The notes: generated by a model not told the origin, from the sequence alone. A DNA stretch of 64,000 nucleotides from Bacteroidota bacterium (GCA_021824565.1 JAKAKL010000121.1:1-64000), one strand, 5' to 3'; shown: positions 37,701-47,625, numbered from the stretch's first letter. Made by a program: numbers and translations.

Positions 37701-37817
37701 ATTTAGTACGTCGTAGTCAAGCTGATTTAAACGGATTAAATCTTCCAGAATATTTTCGGCGTAAGAAAATTTTCTTTGGTTGAAATAAGCAACTGCTTCT
37801 TCATACAGGTCGGGCAT
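34725..37817 (-). CDS. TPR + GT9-like + GT4-like fusion glycosyltransferase
   Basis: The 1030-aa protein has about ten TPR units (1-370), a GT9-like domain (about 385-640; VYSEQGLGDLIQFVRYL, GLVWAGNPKHKGDKERS, ITVDTSVAHLSGALGKETW), then a GT4-like domain (about 660-1025; LQGIDPEIFYL, FSGGKFELRKGQDIVLRA, NRCEGGTNLVLMEYMACGKP). The E-x7-E type signature of GT4 enzymes is visible in the last motif. Two catalytic domains on one TPR scaffold suggest consecutive transfers to a bound protein. That is inference; no acceptor is known. Confidence 0.82.
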   Translation of the reverse strand: MPDLYEEAVAYFNQRKFSYAENILEDLIRLNQLDYDVLNFLGIIKLNLNEYEAASKYFEQVIKICDTHIDAHYNLGLCYQKLNKYDEAECQYQKALEFMPGHFDAKNNLALIYVEQGIYDKAEKILKELVEENPSNAKAQNNLGNYYFKSRNFNEAVKNYYAATQLSGEYDYQYNLGLCFLKMDYYESAYQAFNKVLQAKPNHLFAILNLGVIATKLKSFEKAEKIFNDLIPLHKEEPEIYFNLGYCYEEQGKYAQALSCYQKYLYFIPDSVPAAIRSAYILSKLNKISEAKKIYNELPLNDDEKELAFTEMGYLKLKGGNVKDALEFFEDALKIKPESIELHYGRAHCLLLLGNFKTGWEEYEWRIKRPEFPVRTLKKPRLTNQNILGKKILVYSEQGLGDLIQFVRYLPMLKEKGAFVIFECAEYLFKLFKDLPVYDKRIDTSNVSEDDVDYDYHIPILSLPFYFSTEVNSVPCKIPYIKIENEITSKWEKIINHNTKFKIGLVWAGNPKHKGDKERSCPLEKFKPIIDREDVEIFSLQLGPALEQISNYRDKIVDLKNYNEGLKDAAGAILNLDLLITVDTSVAHLSGALGKETWLLISISPDWRWMLDRDDTPWYPSIKLYRQTRPYDWVSVIEKINNDLSLAIENKKNNTIKAFQTAPFAKKKNQTDESLYLAMTNGANFGWAVCSNYIKRELAKKINVIDINGNKDLLSQKFIDGKILHTISDLNFNRMFDISGQKNFGYTFFENELTNTSIQNSKKYDLIFAGSSWCLEKMYDSGIKNCDVLLQGIDPEIFYLRNEKTSSDLFVIFSGGKFELRKGQDIVLRAVKVLQQKYKDVVLLNAWYNGWEYTMESMKLSKHIRYIYQGKNWTEVMSSIYRVNGLDLNRVITLPLVQNTELAGIYSQTDVGLFPNRCEGGTNLVLMEYMACGKPAIASFNTGQRDILTPGNSILLSDMNEFKVYDNDKKLISDWEEPDFDEVISKLEYAYFNREEIKMIGRSAAQDMKSYTWSATAENLLKKISDIKYS

Positions 37818-37832
37818 AATAGTAACCGCAGC

Positions 37833-38327
37833 TTAATTATTAAAAGATATTGAATAATGATCTGCAGGAAGCTGTAAAAGAGCATTTACTTTTTGAAGCC
37901 CGCCTTTAGCAAATAAATTGTTGCTGTCGTTCTTCAAGCTCCACTCAAACATTGTTTTAGCTTTTTCATCTTCGCTTTGAAGATAAAAAACCTCGCCGAG
38001 CCCTGCGCATGCTTGAGATGATTCGGGATTTAGATTAAGAGCGGTTTCAAATGAACTTCTTGCATCGCCGGTTTGATTTAGTCCGAGATAAATAAATCCC
38101 TTCAAGTTTTCGTAAGCTGATATAACATCGTTGCTGCCGTCTTCGCTGTATTGCGAATAGAAAAGCTGCTGATTGTCGTTAAGTGCCTGGAGAGCTTGGG
38201 TAAATTTTTTCATGTCAAAAATTTCATATATAGCGCTCAAAATTTTCAGAAGAATTTCACGAATGTTTTCTTCTTCGTTTTTCGCCGGATATGTTTTGCC
38301 TTCGTGAGTATTATTGTTGGTCAGCAT
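37833..38327 (-). CDS. Small TPR protein
   Basis: The 164-aa protein consists of about three TPR-like units (about 40-155) without signal peptide or membrane segment. Its segment SQACAGLGEVFYLQSEDEKA resembles NAYAGLGEVYYAAGDYKQA in the C-terminal TPR of the 1613-aa neighbour, so it is probably a duplicated, free-standing copy of that module. It may bridge the large glycosyltransferases or hold acceptors. It lies 15 bases upstream of the 1030-aa gene. Confidence 0.75.
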   Translation of the reverse strand: MLTNNNTHEGKTYPAKNEEENIREILLKILSAIYEIFDMKKFTQALQALNDNQQLFYSQYSEDGSNDVISAYENLKGFIYLGLNQTGDARSSFETALNLNPESSQACAGLGEVFYLQSEDEKAKTMFEWSLKNDSNNLFAKGGLQKVNALLQLPADHYSISFNN

Positions 38328-38351
38328 AATATTTTCCTTTCTTAGTACTGA

Positions 38352-41300
38352 TTATTTAAAACTTAGAATTCCGTCTTCTTTTGTTTTCTCGATCTTCAAT
38401 TCTTGATCATACTGCCCGTAAATATCTTTTATTTTGTTATTAGATTTAACAACACCGTTTAAAGCTATCTTATTATTCGGATCAATTTTTATTGCACGCT
38501 CAAAATAAATTAAGGCTTGTTTATAATCTCCCGCGGCATAGTAAACCTCTCCTAATCCGGCATAAGCATTTGTAGAATTTTTGTTTTCTAGCAATGCGTT
38601 CTCAAATTGTTTTTTTGCTTCGTTGAATTTTGTGGATTTAAATTCAGCTATAGCTAATATCAAATAAAAATTTTCGAGATACGCATGATCAATAATTGAA
38701 TTGTTGGTTCTAACCTGAGTTAAAATATTCGCGGACTCCTTAATTATATCCCCATAAGAATTATCATTCGACCGGCGTATAAATTCTGCAATTGATGCTT
38801 GAATAAATAATCCGTTTTCTCTTTTCTCCAACAAATCCATTGCCATCTTAAAATATTGCTCGCCATCGTTAGCGTTCTTGACCGGTGCTAATTTATTTTT
38901 GATCCTTATGATCTCATTAAAATCAGGTATATATTTTATAAAGTATTCATGCTGCACTTTAGTGTTTTCATCATCCGTCAGCGATTTGTTTTTATGCTCT
39001 GCACTTTCAGGCGAATAAAAATATAAACCAAGATTTTCATTTAAGTGCAAAAATTTTGCTGTACGGCTTATTCTAAGCCAAAACTCATAATCGCCCACAA
39101 TGCGGAGTTCTTCATTAAAATACCCGTATCTTTCATGCATGCTTTTTTTCCACATGGGCTGTGGTCCGAGAAAGCAGCCGAACAAAATTATATCCCTATC
39201 AAAAGAAGCCCAGCGTGTCACTGTCTTTGGAGTTTTTGAATTCCAATTGTCATTCGGTTTTGTTGTTAAATACGAATCAGCATACACTACATCTATTTCA
39301 GAGTTTTCAGCGAATGCTGCCGCCATAATTTCCAGAGCATCATGTCTATGCCTGTCATCAGTATTAGCATTAGTAATTAGATTTCCGCGGCAGGCTTTAA
39401 TACCAATATTCCAGGCGCTATAAATTGTCTGCCTATTTTCCGTTTCGATATAGTTTATGTTGGAATATCTTTTCTGAAACTCCGCTACAATATTTTTTTC
39501 ATTTTGCTCGGAACCTGTATTTACAACAACAATTTCGAGCTGCCCTTTTTTAAATAAAGTTTGGTTTATTAAATCTTCCAAACAGCCTCGTATAAATTTT
39601 TCAGAATTATACGTCGAAACAATTGCTGAAACTTTAAGTTTAGTACTTTTATCCTTTATCGAATCTAATAATTCTTTAGCTTCTGTATAATTAGGTTTAG
39701 CTTTTAATACTTCAGGTAGTACTTTTAAAGCAAAAGAATAATTTTTAATATTTACTGCCATAAGAGAGGCAAGGTACCCCGTTCTCCAATGTGACATACC
39801 CAGTTTAAAAGCTACAACATAATAATTAAAAGCTTCTTCCCATCTATTTTTATTTTGACAATATAGCCCCATGAAGAAAAATCTATACGCTTCTTGAGGA
39901 TTCTGCATAATATTTTCTAAGGTAATACTTTCAAACACCTCTGAGTCTAAGGATAAAAATTCATTTTCAGCATTTATGAATTTAGATAAATCAGCTTTTG
40001 GCCCTAAGAAAAATTGCTCTCCAAGCGTTTTATATGCATTCATTAATCTTGGTGTTGACCATATTTTATATATTAGCTTGTTGACATTATCTAAGTGAAC
40101 GATTTCATGATCAGTCAAGCCATTATGTGTTTTCAAAATTTCTTTTATCTTAGCTAATAAAAGATTAGCACTTGTCTTCCAAGAAAATCTTTTAGCATTT
40201 ATTATCCCTTTTTCTATAAGCGGGTCTCTAACTGATTTAGATCGAACTCTTATTAATATATCTTTCATCGCAGGAACATCATCCTCATTAACATAATAAG
40301 CAGCATTTCCAGCAACTTCAGGTATTGAAGAATTCTTACATGTTATAACAGGGCATCCGGATTTCATTGCTTCCAAAATCGGCAATCCAAAACCTTCGTA
40401 CTTTGATGGATAAACCATTGAAATTGCCCCACTTAATGCCACAGATAATTCCTGGTCTGATAAATAAAATATACTATATTTAATTCCTTTAAAAAATGGT
40501 TTAAACTCATCTTCCAGCTTCGGATTTCCACCTGTCAATACAATTTCAAATTTATTCTTATCCTTTAAAAGTGCAGCAGCCTTAAAAAATAAGATAAAAT
40601 TTTTATAGCCGGTTCGATTCCCGCATAAAATATAATAAGGCTTTATAATGTTATACTTCTTTTTAAATGCAGTTATTTCTTTTTCGCTATGTAATTTGAA
40701 ATTATCGCTAACTGCGTTATTTATTATTGATATGTTTTTATTTGCTTTATCAGGATAATTTTTAACGAAATCATTTTTTGTCGAAACGGAAATAGAAAAA
40801 TATTCTGAAGCTCTATTTATGGAATTAATTTTACTAATCCATTCCGGATTTGATAAATCCATACCTGTTATTTCCGGGATAAAATCATGAAGCATCATTA
40901 AATATCTTGTTTCGGTGGTATATGTATAGTATGTTGAAATAAACAGGTCGGCTTTCTCCTCATTGCAAATGTCTTCCAAATATTTGGCATCGGCATTAGG
41001 ATAATATTTATTATAAAAGTTTATTACTCTTTTTTCTATTCCTTCAATGTAAGGCGAAGTATTTTCTCTGTCTAAGAGTAAAATATTTTTCCTAAATTCC
41101 GTCTTCCCGATTTCTGACAAAAGCGATAGCCATACACGGCTTATTCCAACTGGTCTGTTTTGCTGTATCTGGAATATCACGCCATCAATAATAATTTTAT
41201 TTCCTTTTATATTACTTGTAATTGAAGTTTTTACACTATCATTGTTTTTTGCAGAAACTATGCTTTGTAGTTCCTTGAGTATTGCAAATAGATGCTTATC

Positions 41301-43193
41301 CAGTGTAAAATTTTCCTTCACATAATCACTGCCTTTTTGGGATATTCTTACTAATAAATTATTATCATTTTGTAATAAATCTATAGCGTCTCTAAGGCTC
41401 TCCTGGTCGTTGTAATATATTAAATGTTCCTTATCTTCAAATAGATCATCAATCTTTTTAATATTAGTTCGATTTGTAATTAGAGCATTTCCACAAGCCA
41501 AAGCTTCATAAACTCTAGTCGGATGATTTGAAAATATAGACGGCAAATTAATGGCTATTTTATATTTATTATAATCTGAGGCAATTTCCTCGACATTTAC
41601 AGGTTTGTCAGTATAAGGTATTAAATCAATTAAATGATTTTCGAACAAATACTTTAGTAATTTCCTTCGTTCTTCATAAGTTGCATCTGTGTAAAATGGG
41701 TTGTACTTCCCTCTAAAAAACGGTTTATGAATTCTATTTCCAAAATTTACTTTGGGATAAAATACCGAATCATCCACTCCAAATGGCTGCCATATTGAAG
41801 GAAGTTTTATACTTTCAATAAAATCCTTATCGGAAAAATCCGTATATACAATTAGATCGGCAATTTCAGCTGCTGATTGGAATGCTAATTTCATTTCATC
41901 TGTATTAAACAACCTACAATTATTAGCTAAAGACTCCTGAACGTATAAAACCTTTTTTGCATTGGAATTAAGAAACAATTCTTTCCAATAACCATTTTTA
42001 TGTAAAGCTTGAGAATGCCAGTCAAACCCTGCAAGAAATAAAATATCGCTGCTATTCTCTTTTAAATATTTCTCAAGACCATCATCGTATTGAAGATTAG
42101 AATCGTTCCAATTTGCTTTAGGAGCAAAAGTTTTATTATGAACGCCAATTTTTTTAGCAGCGTTTTCCCATCCTTTTCCAACTCCCCATGCATGTTCTCC
42201 TGTTACCTGTAGAACAATATCTAATTTTGGATTACTGCCATTTGACTTTAATATATTTATCGATGATATATTTGAGCTCTTATTATCTTTAATATTATTA
42301 TTGTTTTTCTGCGAAGAATAAATTTTTCCGTTCCCTTTTCTCGGTATGCACTCATCCATATTAAGCATTTGCTGCATAGTTTGATAAAACTGCATTTTTA
42401 CTTTGTTGGAAAAATCACTTATATCTAGCCCAAAATGATCTATGACTTCCTTTTCCTGCAGAACATTAAAAAATTCCACAAGTAATCCCGGAGTTATCTG
42501 CAAGTTGGAATATTTGTTTATTATTCCCCACTGCTCAACCCAGCGCTTTAAGCCGCCGGTTTTTGTTTTAATTTCATCATACCATCTATAAGCCGAAAGC
42601 TCTTCATTAACAGTTAAAACACCAAACTTACTGGCAACCCTAAACCAGTATTCCAGGTCCATTGCATAGTGCAGCGACTCGTCAAGATAACCTACTTCAT
42701 TGATTGCTTTTGCATTTATAAAAGTTGAGGGCTGTAGTATGTAATTAGATCCCTTTAAAAGCGTATCATAATCGAATATAATATTATGCGAATACCTTCT
42801 AATCCGATTTCCTTTTTTATCCGCAACAGCTCCGTTACCGATATAAAGCCCGGCTTTAGGATCAGACGAATACATCTCAGCAATTAGATTTAAAGCTCCC
42901 GGATAATAAAAATCATCTGAATTCAGCCATGCTATTATGTCCCCGGTAGCAATTTTAAAACCTTTGTTTATTGCAGCAGTCTGCCCGTTATCTTTTTCGC
43001 TTACCCAATAAGTAAGATGTGACTCATACTTTTTAATTATTTTAACACTTTTATCAGTAGAGCCGCCGTCAATAATTATATATTCAAGATTTGGGTAGTT
43101 TTGTTCGATAATACTTTTTATCGTATCTTCTAAAAATTCTCCTTGATTATATGAAGGGGTAATAATACTTATTTTGGGAAGTGTTGAATTCAT
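38352..43193 (-). CDS. Giant multidomain glycosyltransferase (GT2, CgeB-like, GT4, TPR, GT2, TPR)
   Basis: The 1613-aa frame has no internal stop or frameshift. Domains in order: GT2 (about 8-250; ISIITPSYNQGEFLEDTIKS, GDIIAWLNSDDFYYPG), a CgeB-like GT4 domain (about 320-640; ILFLAGFDWHSQALHKN, FSNHPTRVYEALACGNALI), a GT4 domain (about 670-1035; YYILCGNRTGYKNFILFFKA, YPSKYEGFGLPILEAMKSG), TPR-like helices (about 1100-1195), a second GT2 (about 1205-1430; VSAIVSTYNSEKFIRGCLED) and C-terminal TPR (about 1440-1600). Four apparent catalytic units on one chain suggest stepwise glycan assembly. Acceptor and sugars are unknown. Confidence 0.82.
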   Translation of the reverse strand: MNSTLPKISIITPSYNQGEFLEDTIKSIIEQNYPNLEYIIIDGGSTDKSVKIIKKYESHLTYWVSEKDNGQTAAINKGFKIATGDIIAWLNSDDFYYPGALNLIAEMYSSDPKAGLYIGNGAVADKKGNRIRRYSHNIIFDYDTLLKGSNYILQPSTFINAKAINEVGYLDESLHYAMDLEYWFRVASKFGVLTVNEELSAYRWYDEIKTKTGGLKRWVEQWGIINKYSNLQITPGLLVEFFNVLQEKEVIDHFGLDISDFSNKVKMQFYQTMQQMLNMDECIPRKGNGKIYSSQKNNNNIKDNKSSNISSINILKSNGSNPKLDIVLQVTGEHAWGVGKGWENAAKKIGVHNKTFAPKANWNDSNLQYDDGLEKYLKENSSDILFLAGFDWHSQALHKNGYWKELFLNSNAKKVLYVQESLANNCRLFNTDEMKLAFQSAAEIADLIVYTDFSDKDFIESIKLPSIWQPFGVDDSVFYPKVNFGNRIHKPFFRGKYNPFYTDATYEERRKLLKYLFENHLIDLIPYTDKPVNVEEIASDYNKYKIAINLPSIFSNHPTRVYEALACGNALITNRTNIKKIDDLFEDKEHLIYYNDQESLRDAIDLLQNDNNLLVRISQKGSDYVKENFTLDKHLFAILKELQSIVSAKNNDSVKTSITSNIKGNKIIIDGVIFQIQQNRPVGISRVWLSLLSEIGKTEFRKNILLLDRENTSPYIEGIEKRVINFYNKYYPNADAKYLEDICNEEKADLFISTYYTYTTETRYLMMLHDFIPEITGMDLSNPEWISKINSINRASEYFSISVSTKNDFVKNYPDKANKNISIINNAVSDNFKLHSEKEITAFKKKYNIIKPYYILCGNRTGYKNFILFFKAAALLKDKNKFEIVLTGGNPKLEDEFKPFFKGIKYSIFYLSDQELSVALSGAISMVYPSKYEGFGLPILEAMKSGCPVITCKNSSIPEVAGNAAYYVNEDDVPAMKDILIRVRSKSVRDPLIEKGIINAKRFSWKTSANLLLAKIKEILKTHNGLTDHEIVHLDNVNKLIYKIWSTPRLMNAYKTLGEQFFLGPKADLSKFINAENEFLSLDSEVFESITLENIMQNPQEAYRFFFMGLYCQNKNRWEEAFNYYVVAFKLGMSHWRTGYLASLMAVNIKNYSFALKVLPEVLKAKPNYTEAKELLDSIKDKSTKLKVSAIVSTYNSEKFIRGCLEDLINQTLFKKGQLEIVVVNTGSEQNEKNIVAEFQKRYSNINYIETENRQTIYSAWNIGIKACRGNLITNANTDDRHRHDALEIMAAAFAENSEIDVVYADSYLTTKPNDNWNSKTPKTVTRWASFDRDIILFGCFLGPQPMWKKSMHERYGYFNEELRIVGDYEFWLRISRTAKFLHLNENLGLYFYSPESAEHKNKSLTDDENTKVQHEYFIKYIPDFNEIIRIKNKLAPVKNANDGEQYFKMAMDLLEKRENGLFIQASIAEFIRRSNDNSYGDIIKESANILTQVRTNNSIIDHAYLENFYLILAIAEFKSTKFNEAKKQFENALLENKNSTNAYAGLGEVYYAAGDYKQALIYFERAIKIDPNNKIALNGVVKSNNKIKDIYGQYDQELKIEKTKEDGILSFK

Positions 43194-43202
43194 ATCAATA
43201 AA

Positions 43203-46200
43203 TTATTTTGTTATAAGTGCAACAAATTTTAAATAGCATGTGGAATGAACATCTTTTTGATTTACAACTCTATACAGCCGTATGCTCATGTCTCCAAGTC
43301 TGTTAATTATTCTTTTAGAAAAGCTATCTACATCATAGAATCTTCCATGTCGGTTATTCCAGCCTTTTATTCCGCATACTTTTGCTTCAGAATCAAATAC
43401 TACATTCTGTTCTACCGCAACTTCAGGCTCGGTTATTATACAATATTCTTCAGCCATATAAAGTGGAAGTATGCAAACACTGCCGCCTTTTTTCAGCACC
43501 CTATTAACTTCTTTAATAAACCGGATGTCTGCATCTCCTTCAAAGTGTTCTAACGAACAATGCAGCGCCATCTTGCTTGCAAACTCGGCGGGCAAAGGCA
43601 TATTTGCTGCGTCGCCTCCGATTGTATTGCCGTTTAGCCCTGCGGGATAATTTAGATCCTGTCTATACGTATTCACACCGTATAGTTTGCCGTATATCTC
43701 AGGAACGGGACTACCTTCACTTGCTATGTCTATATAAATGTCATTTTTGTTCATGTTTAACAGCTTTGCTGCAACGTAGTGTTCAAGCGATTTTTCATAT
43801 ATGTTGAATGAATAATAGCTGCTGTAAGTTTTACTATATCCTGCTTTTTCAAAATAATTTTTATAATCATCTATATCCACGACAAAGTCTATTACTTCCA
43901 GTCCTTTGGAATTAAATGTTTGAGTAATTTTTTCATCATTCAATCCGGGATAGCCTATTTGCTTCGGAAATCTCAATCTTCCAAAATATTCTTTAAAGGA
44001 ACTTGCCGCATCAATAGGAACTGTGGCCGATTTAATATTTTCTTTTAAATAACGGTAATTATCGTATGCTACTATATTTTCAGGCTCAATATTAAAAATC
44101 GAATTAAGAGTCTCTACCGCCGATTCGATTTTATTTTCGAGTATATCAACCACGGCCAGATTATTAAGTATCTCTACATTTTCTTTTCCCAGAGTTAACG
44201 TTTGGGAAAGTAAATTACGCGCAGATAAATAATCTTTATTCTTAATTAAAGACTCGGATAAATTTATTGCGTCTTTAACTAACATTCTATCATTTTTGTT
44301 CTGTTCAGAGCAGTTATTGTTTTTTTTTGTTTCCGATTGATTTACTAAACAAAGAGATGTATTCGATTCTATCCCGCCTTTTCTATTTACATAATAGACT
44401 TCAACTTCATTAAGATTTACAAAATTCGATACAATTTTCTCTTCTTCGGATCGAACAATGGACTCAACAAATATCCTAGACTTACTAGAATTTTTATTTA
44501 TGGTTTCGAATAAGGTTAATCCGATAAGTTCGGCTGAAATATTTTTTATACAGCGGGCTTCATTGAATTTGCAGTACCAGTTACATCCAAAACAATCCAT
44601 CGGGTTTACGATCAGCGATGTAAGGTTAGAGTAAGGCATAAACCTGCCGAAATGTCCTCCCCCTATAACTATAACGTTCGGGATTCCCACTGCACATGCT
44701 AAATGAGCTAAACCGGTTTCCGCACCGACGGCAACAGTACAGCGTCTTAAAATTGCAGCAGATTGTTTAATGGAAGTTTTACCTGACAAATCATATACAG
44801 GAACAGTAATGTCACATATGTTAATGCTGTTAGCTTGTGCATCGGCAGATGAGCCAAGTACAATAACGGAAAATCCATTTGCAACACAAAAATCATTAAT
44901 CCCTTTGCCGTATTTATCGTACATTCTTAGACTATGTTGTGCCCCGGCAAATAAAGCAATAGTTGATTCCTTTTTAAGATTTAATTTTGCAAACAATTCA
45001 TTTGCAAATAATTCATCTTCCTGATTAAACCATATGGAAGGTTCATTATTTTCCTCATTAATGTCCAACCCCTTTAAGAAGTCAGAATGCCTTTTAAGCT
45101 CTGATTTATAATAACCATCGCTTTTTATTAGCTTATTATATAGGCTGTTATATTTTTGAAGTTCTTCTTTCGGCATGTTGGAAGATGAGCCATCTAAAGC
45201 AATTTTTTCAACAGCAGGGGCTTCAGAAGCGAATAATTCGGAAACAACGGTTCTCGAATAAATCGAATTTAGTAGGAGATCATATTTTTTTGATCTTAAA
45301 TCATCGATAATTTTTATCTTATAATTTAAATCATCAAAAAGAAGTCTTTCATCAAACGAAAGTATCTTACTAACAAAAGGTACAGCTTCATAAAGTTCCG
45401 CAATATGATTTTGGCAGATTACATCTATCTCAGCTTTAGGGTATGCGTTGTGGATCTTTTCTAGAGTAGTCAATGCTATTAAATTATCGCCTATTGAATC
45501 GGTTCTTACAAATAGTATTTGCTTGGTTATTGTTTTATTTTGGTTCTGTTGTTCTACAGCCGGAGAAAACTTTGCAATACAAAATCCAAATTTTTCCTTC
45601 GAAGATATTATTATCTGAAAACGTGAATCATTTTGCATGTAAATAAAACTTTTATGATGCTTAATATGGTATATATCGTCTAGAGCTATTATACAATCTT
45701 TCTTCAAACGATCGATAACATATTTAAACTCTTCAAAACCTATATGCCCAGCACTGTCTAATAGAATAAAGTCTGGAGAATATTCAAACTGCCATAAGCA
45801 TTTATCCAGTAAATCGTCATCTATATCATTGAAATTTGTTTCGTTAAAATATTTTTCCGGTCTATTTGCTTCATGGTGATCAACAAAAATATTTTCATAC
45901 TCAACATTATCAACGGTATGATTTTTTATTTGATGAATCGACGGAAGTAAATTTCTTGGCATGGATAAGCCATTTAATAACGTTACATATTTTTCTAATC
46001 CTGCTTCCGCTATATTTTTCTTTGCTTCATTAAAATTCAGTGGATTAACTTCAATTGAGAAAAATTTAAAGTCATCATAACCCATTTTCTTAATAGTGGA
46101 AGCTATAATACTTGTAGTACCAGTCCCTAAATAAGTTCCGGTTTCGATAATTTTCTTTGGTCTATAATTCTGAAAAATATTTTCTATACTTGTTGCAAAC

Positions 46201-47588
46201 TCTGATTCAGTGTTTATTTCTGTAAGGTCCAGTTGTGCGGAGTAATCTTCTGCGACTTTTAATTTTTCATTATTTATATTTTTTACGGCTGAAATCTTCG
46301 AAAGTTCATTAAGATTTCTTTGTGGATTCAAATTATTTGGATCTAGCTGAACTGCTTTTTCAAATAAGGTCTTTGCAGATGGAAAATCAGCCTTTAAGAA
46401 AAATACTCCTCCTAACTGATTAAAGCCCTCGGAAGAATCCGGATTTAGTCCCAAATAAGTCAGACATAACTTTTCGGCTTCTAAAATATTTCCCTTACTG
46501 AGCAACTCGTCTGTTATACTAATAAATTCTGCTTCAGTAAGATTTTGAATATTGGAAATATCCTGGTTATCTCGAATTATTTCTCCCTCAAAATCACCGA
46601 AAGAATTACTCGCAGTTGCTTGAGAAGAAACTTCTTCTATGTTATTATTATTACTAAATACACTGCTTGCATATCCGATAGAAGAGTTGTTATTTATTAC
46701 AGAGTAGTTACCGGAACCGTACGCTGAATCGTAACAAAGCGCAGGTTCAGTATCGACATTTGAAATTACAGATAAGTTTTTATTCTCATTTAATATTGTG
46801 AGTCTCTGCTTAATAGTTGCAAAGTTTTTCTCATCTTCATAAGAAGGAATTATTTTATTTTTTACATATTTAGTTCTGCAAACTTCCTCTAAATCCAAAT
46901 CTATGTTAATTGCGTATGTCGGGATTGACTGGGCGGAACATAAACCGCGTCTATACAACTCCATTGCAAAAGGCCAATCGGCACCGAGTTCCCTGTCAGG
47001 TTTTTCACAATAAAGCTCCCAACTTTTTGCAACATCAACACCGAATGTTTCGTTATAAAACTTGTCAATCTTTTTAGCTGAAGTGTTCCCGTAATTTTGC
47101 AGTATAATTTCAGCCGCTTCGCGCGTAAATAATACTATTCCTGCTCCCATATTCCAGTTCAAAGAATAACCAAAACGGTTAACAAGTATTCTGCTTTCCG
47201 CCGATCTTACAGTTGCCGCTCCGCAGTTTAACCCTTCATTTTCGCAAAGCTGAAACAACTTCTCCAGCTCCGGAAACCAATCCGCGCTAAATTCTATATC
47301 ATTCTCAATCAGACCGCAATAATCATAACCTAAATCTAGTGCCCGCTTTAATCCAAATCTTATTGCATTATCAGGTCCGCCTGTTATATTTTTATTTATC
47401 TCAACAAATCGGGTATTTGTTAACTCAATTTGAGATGGTAAATTTTTACCCTCTTCAGTTATACTGCCATCAACCCATATTAAGTCAAAGCCCGAACATA
47501 GATCAATGCTTTTCAAAGATCGTCTTGAAAATTCAACTCTGTCTTTACTGCTGAAAGCAAATGCTATTCTAGGATTTGATTGGTTCAT
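43203..47588 (-). CDS. Giant glycosyltransferase-methyltransferase fusion with TPR
   Basis: The 1461-aa frame is continuous. Order: GT2-like domain (about 5-260; IAFAFSSKDRVEFSRRSLKS, DYCGLIENDIEFSADW), TPR (about 350-430), class I methyltransferase of CmcI-like type (about 450-680; KIIETGTYLGTGTTSI, CIIALDDIYHIKHHK), a GT9 heptosyltransferase-like domain (about 690-1050; ILFVRTDSIGDNLIALTTLE, AVGAETGLAHLACAVGIPNV), TPR (about 1110-1200) and a C-terminal methyltransferase-like domain (about 1230-1461; MALHCSLEHFEGDADIRFI). Sugar O-methylation during glycan build-up is the natural reading but is inference. It lies 37 bases downstream of the STELLO-like gene. Confidence 0.8.
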   Translation of the reverse strand: MNQSNPRIAFAFSSKDRVEFSRRSLKSIDLCSGFDLIWVDGSITEEGKNLPSQIELTNTRFVEINKNITGGPDNAIRFGLKRALDLGYDYCGLIENDIEFSADWFPELEKLFQLCENEGLNCGAATVRSAESRILVNRFGYSLNWNMGAGIVLFTREAAEIILQNYGNTSAKKIDKFYNETFGVDVAKSWELYCEKPDRELGADWPFAMELYRRGLCSAQSIPTYAINIDLDLEEVCRTKYVKNKIIPSYEDEKNFATIKQRLTILNENKNLSVISNVDTEPALCYDSAYGSGNYSVINNNSSIGYASSVFSNNNNIEEVSSQATASNSFGDFEGEIIRDNQDISNIQNLTEAEFISITDELLSKGNILEAEKLCLTYLGLNPDSSEGFNQLGGVFFLKADFPSAKTLFEKAVQLDPNNLNPQRNLNELSKISAVKNINNEKLKVAEDYSAQLDLTEINTESEFATSIENIFQNYRPKKIIETGTYLGTGTTSIIASTIKKMGYDDFKFFSIEVNPLNFNEAKKNIAEAGLEKYVTLLNGLSMPRNLLPSIHQIKNHTVDNVEYENIFVDHHEANRPEKYFNETNFNDIDDDLLDKCLWQFEYSPDFILLDSAGHIGFEEFKYVIDRLKKDCIIALDDIYHIKHHKSFIYMQNDSRFQIIISSKEKFGFCIAKFSPAVEQQNQNKTITKQILFVRTDSIGDNLIALTTLEKIHNAYPKAEIDVICQNHIAELYEAVPFVSKILSFDERLLFDDLNYKIKIIDDLRSKKYDLLLNSIYSRTVVSELFASEAPAVEKIALDGSSSNMPKEELQKYNSLYNKLIKSDGYYKSELKRHSDFLKGLDINEENNEPSIWFNQEDELFANELFAKLNLKKESTIALFAGAQHSLRMYDKYGKGINDFCVANGFSVIVLGSSADAQANSINICDITVPVYDLSGKTSIKQSAAILRRCTVAVGAETGLAHLACAVGIPNVIVIGGGHFGRFMPYSNLTSLIVNPMDCFGCNWYCKFNEARCIKNISAELIGLTLFETINKNSSKSRIFVESIVRSEEEKIVSNFVNLNEVEVYYVNRKGGIESNTSLCLVNQSETKKNNNCSEQNKNDRMLVKDAINLSESLIKNKDYLSARNLLSQTLTLGKENVEILNNLAVVDILENKIESAVETLNSIFNIEPENIVAYDNYRYLKENIKSATVPIDAASSFKEYFGRLRFPKQIGYPGLNDEKITQTFNSKGLEVIDFVVDIDDYKNYFEKAGYSKTYSSYYSFNIYEKSLEHYVAAKLLNMNKNDIYIDIASEGSPVPEIYGKLYGVNTYRQDLNYPAGLNGNTIGGDAANMPLPAEFASKMALHCSLEHFEGDADIRFIKEVNRVLKKGGSVCILPLYMAEEYCIITEPEVAVEQNVVFDSEAKVCGIKGWNNRHGRFYDVDSFSKRIINRLGDMSIRLYRVVNQKDVHSTCYLKFVALITK

Positions 47589-47625
47589 TAAAACTCCGAT
47601 ACACTTTTATAATCATTTTGATTGA

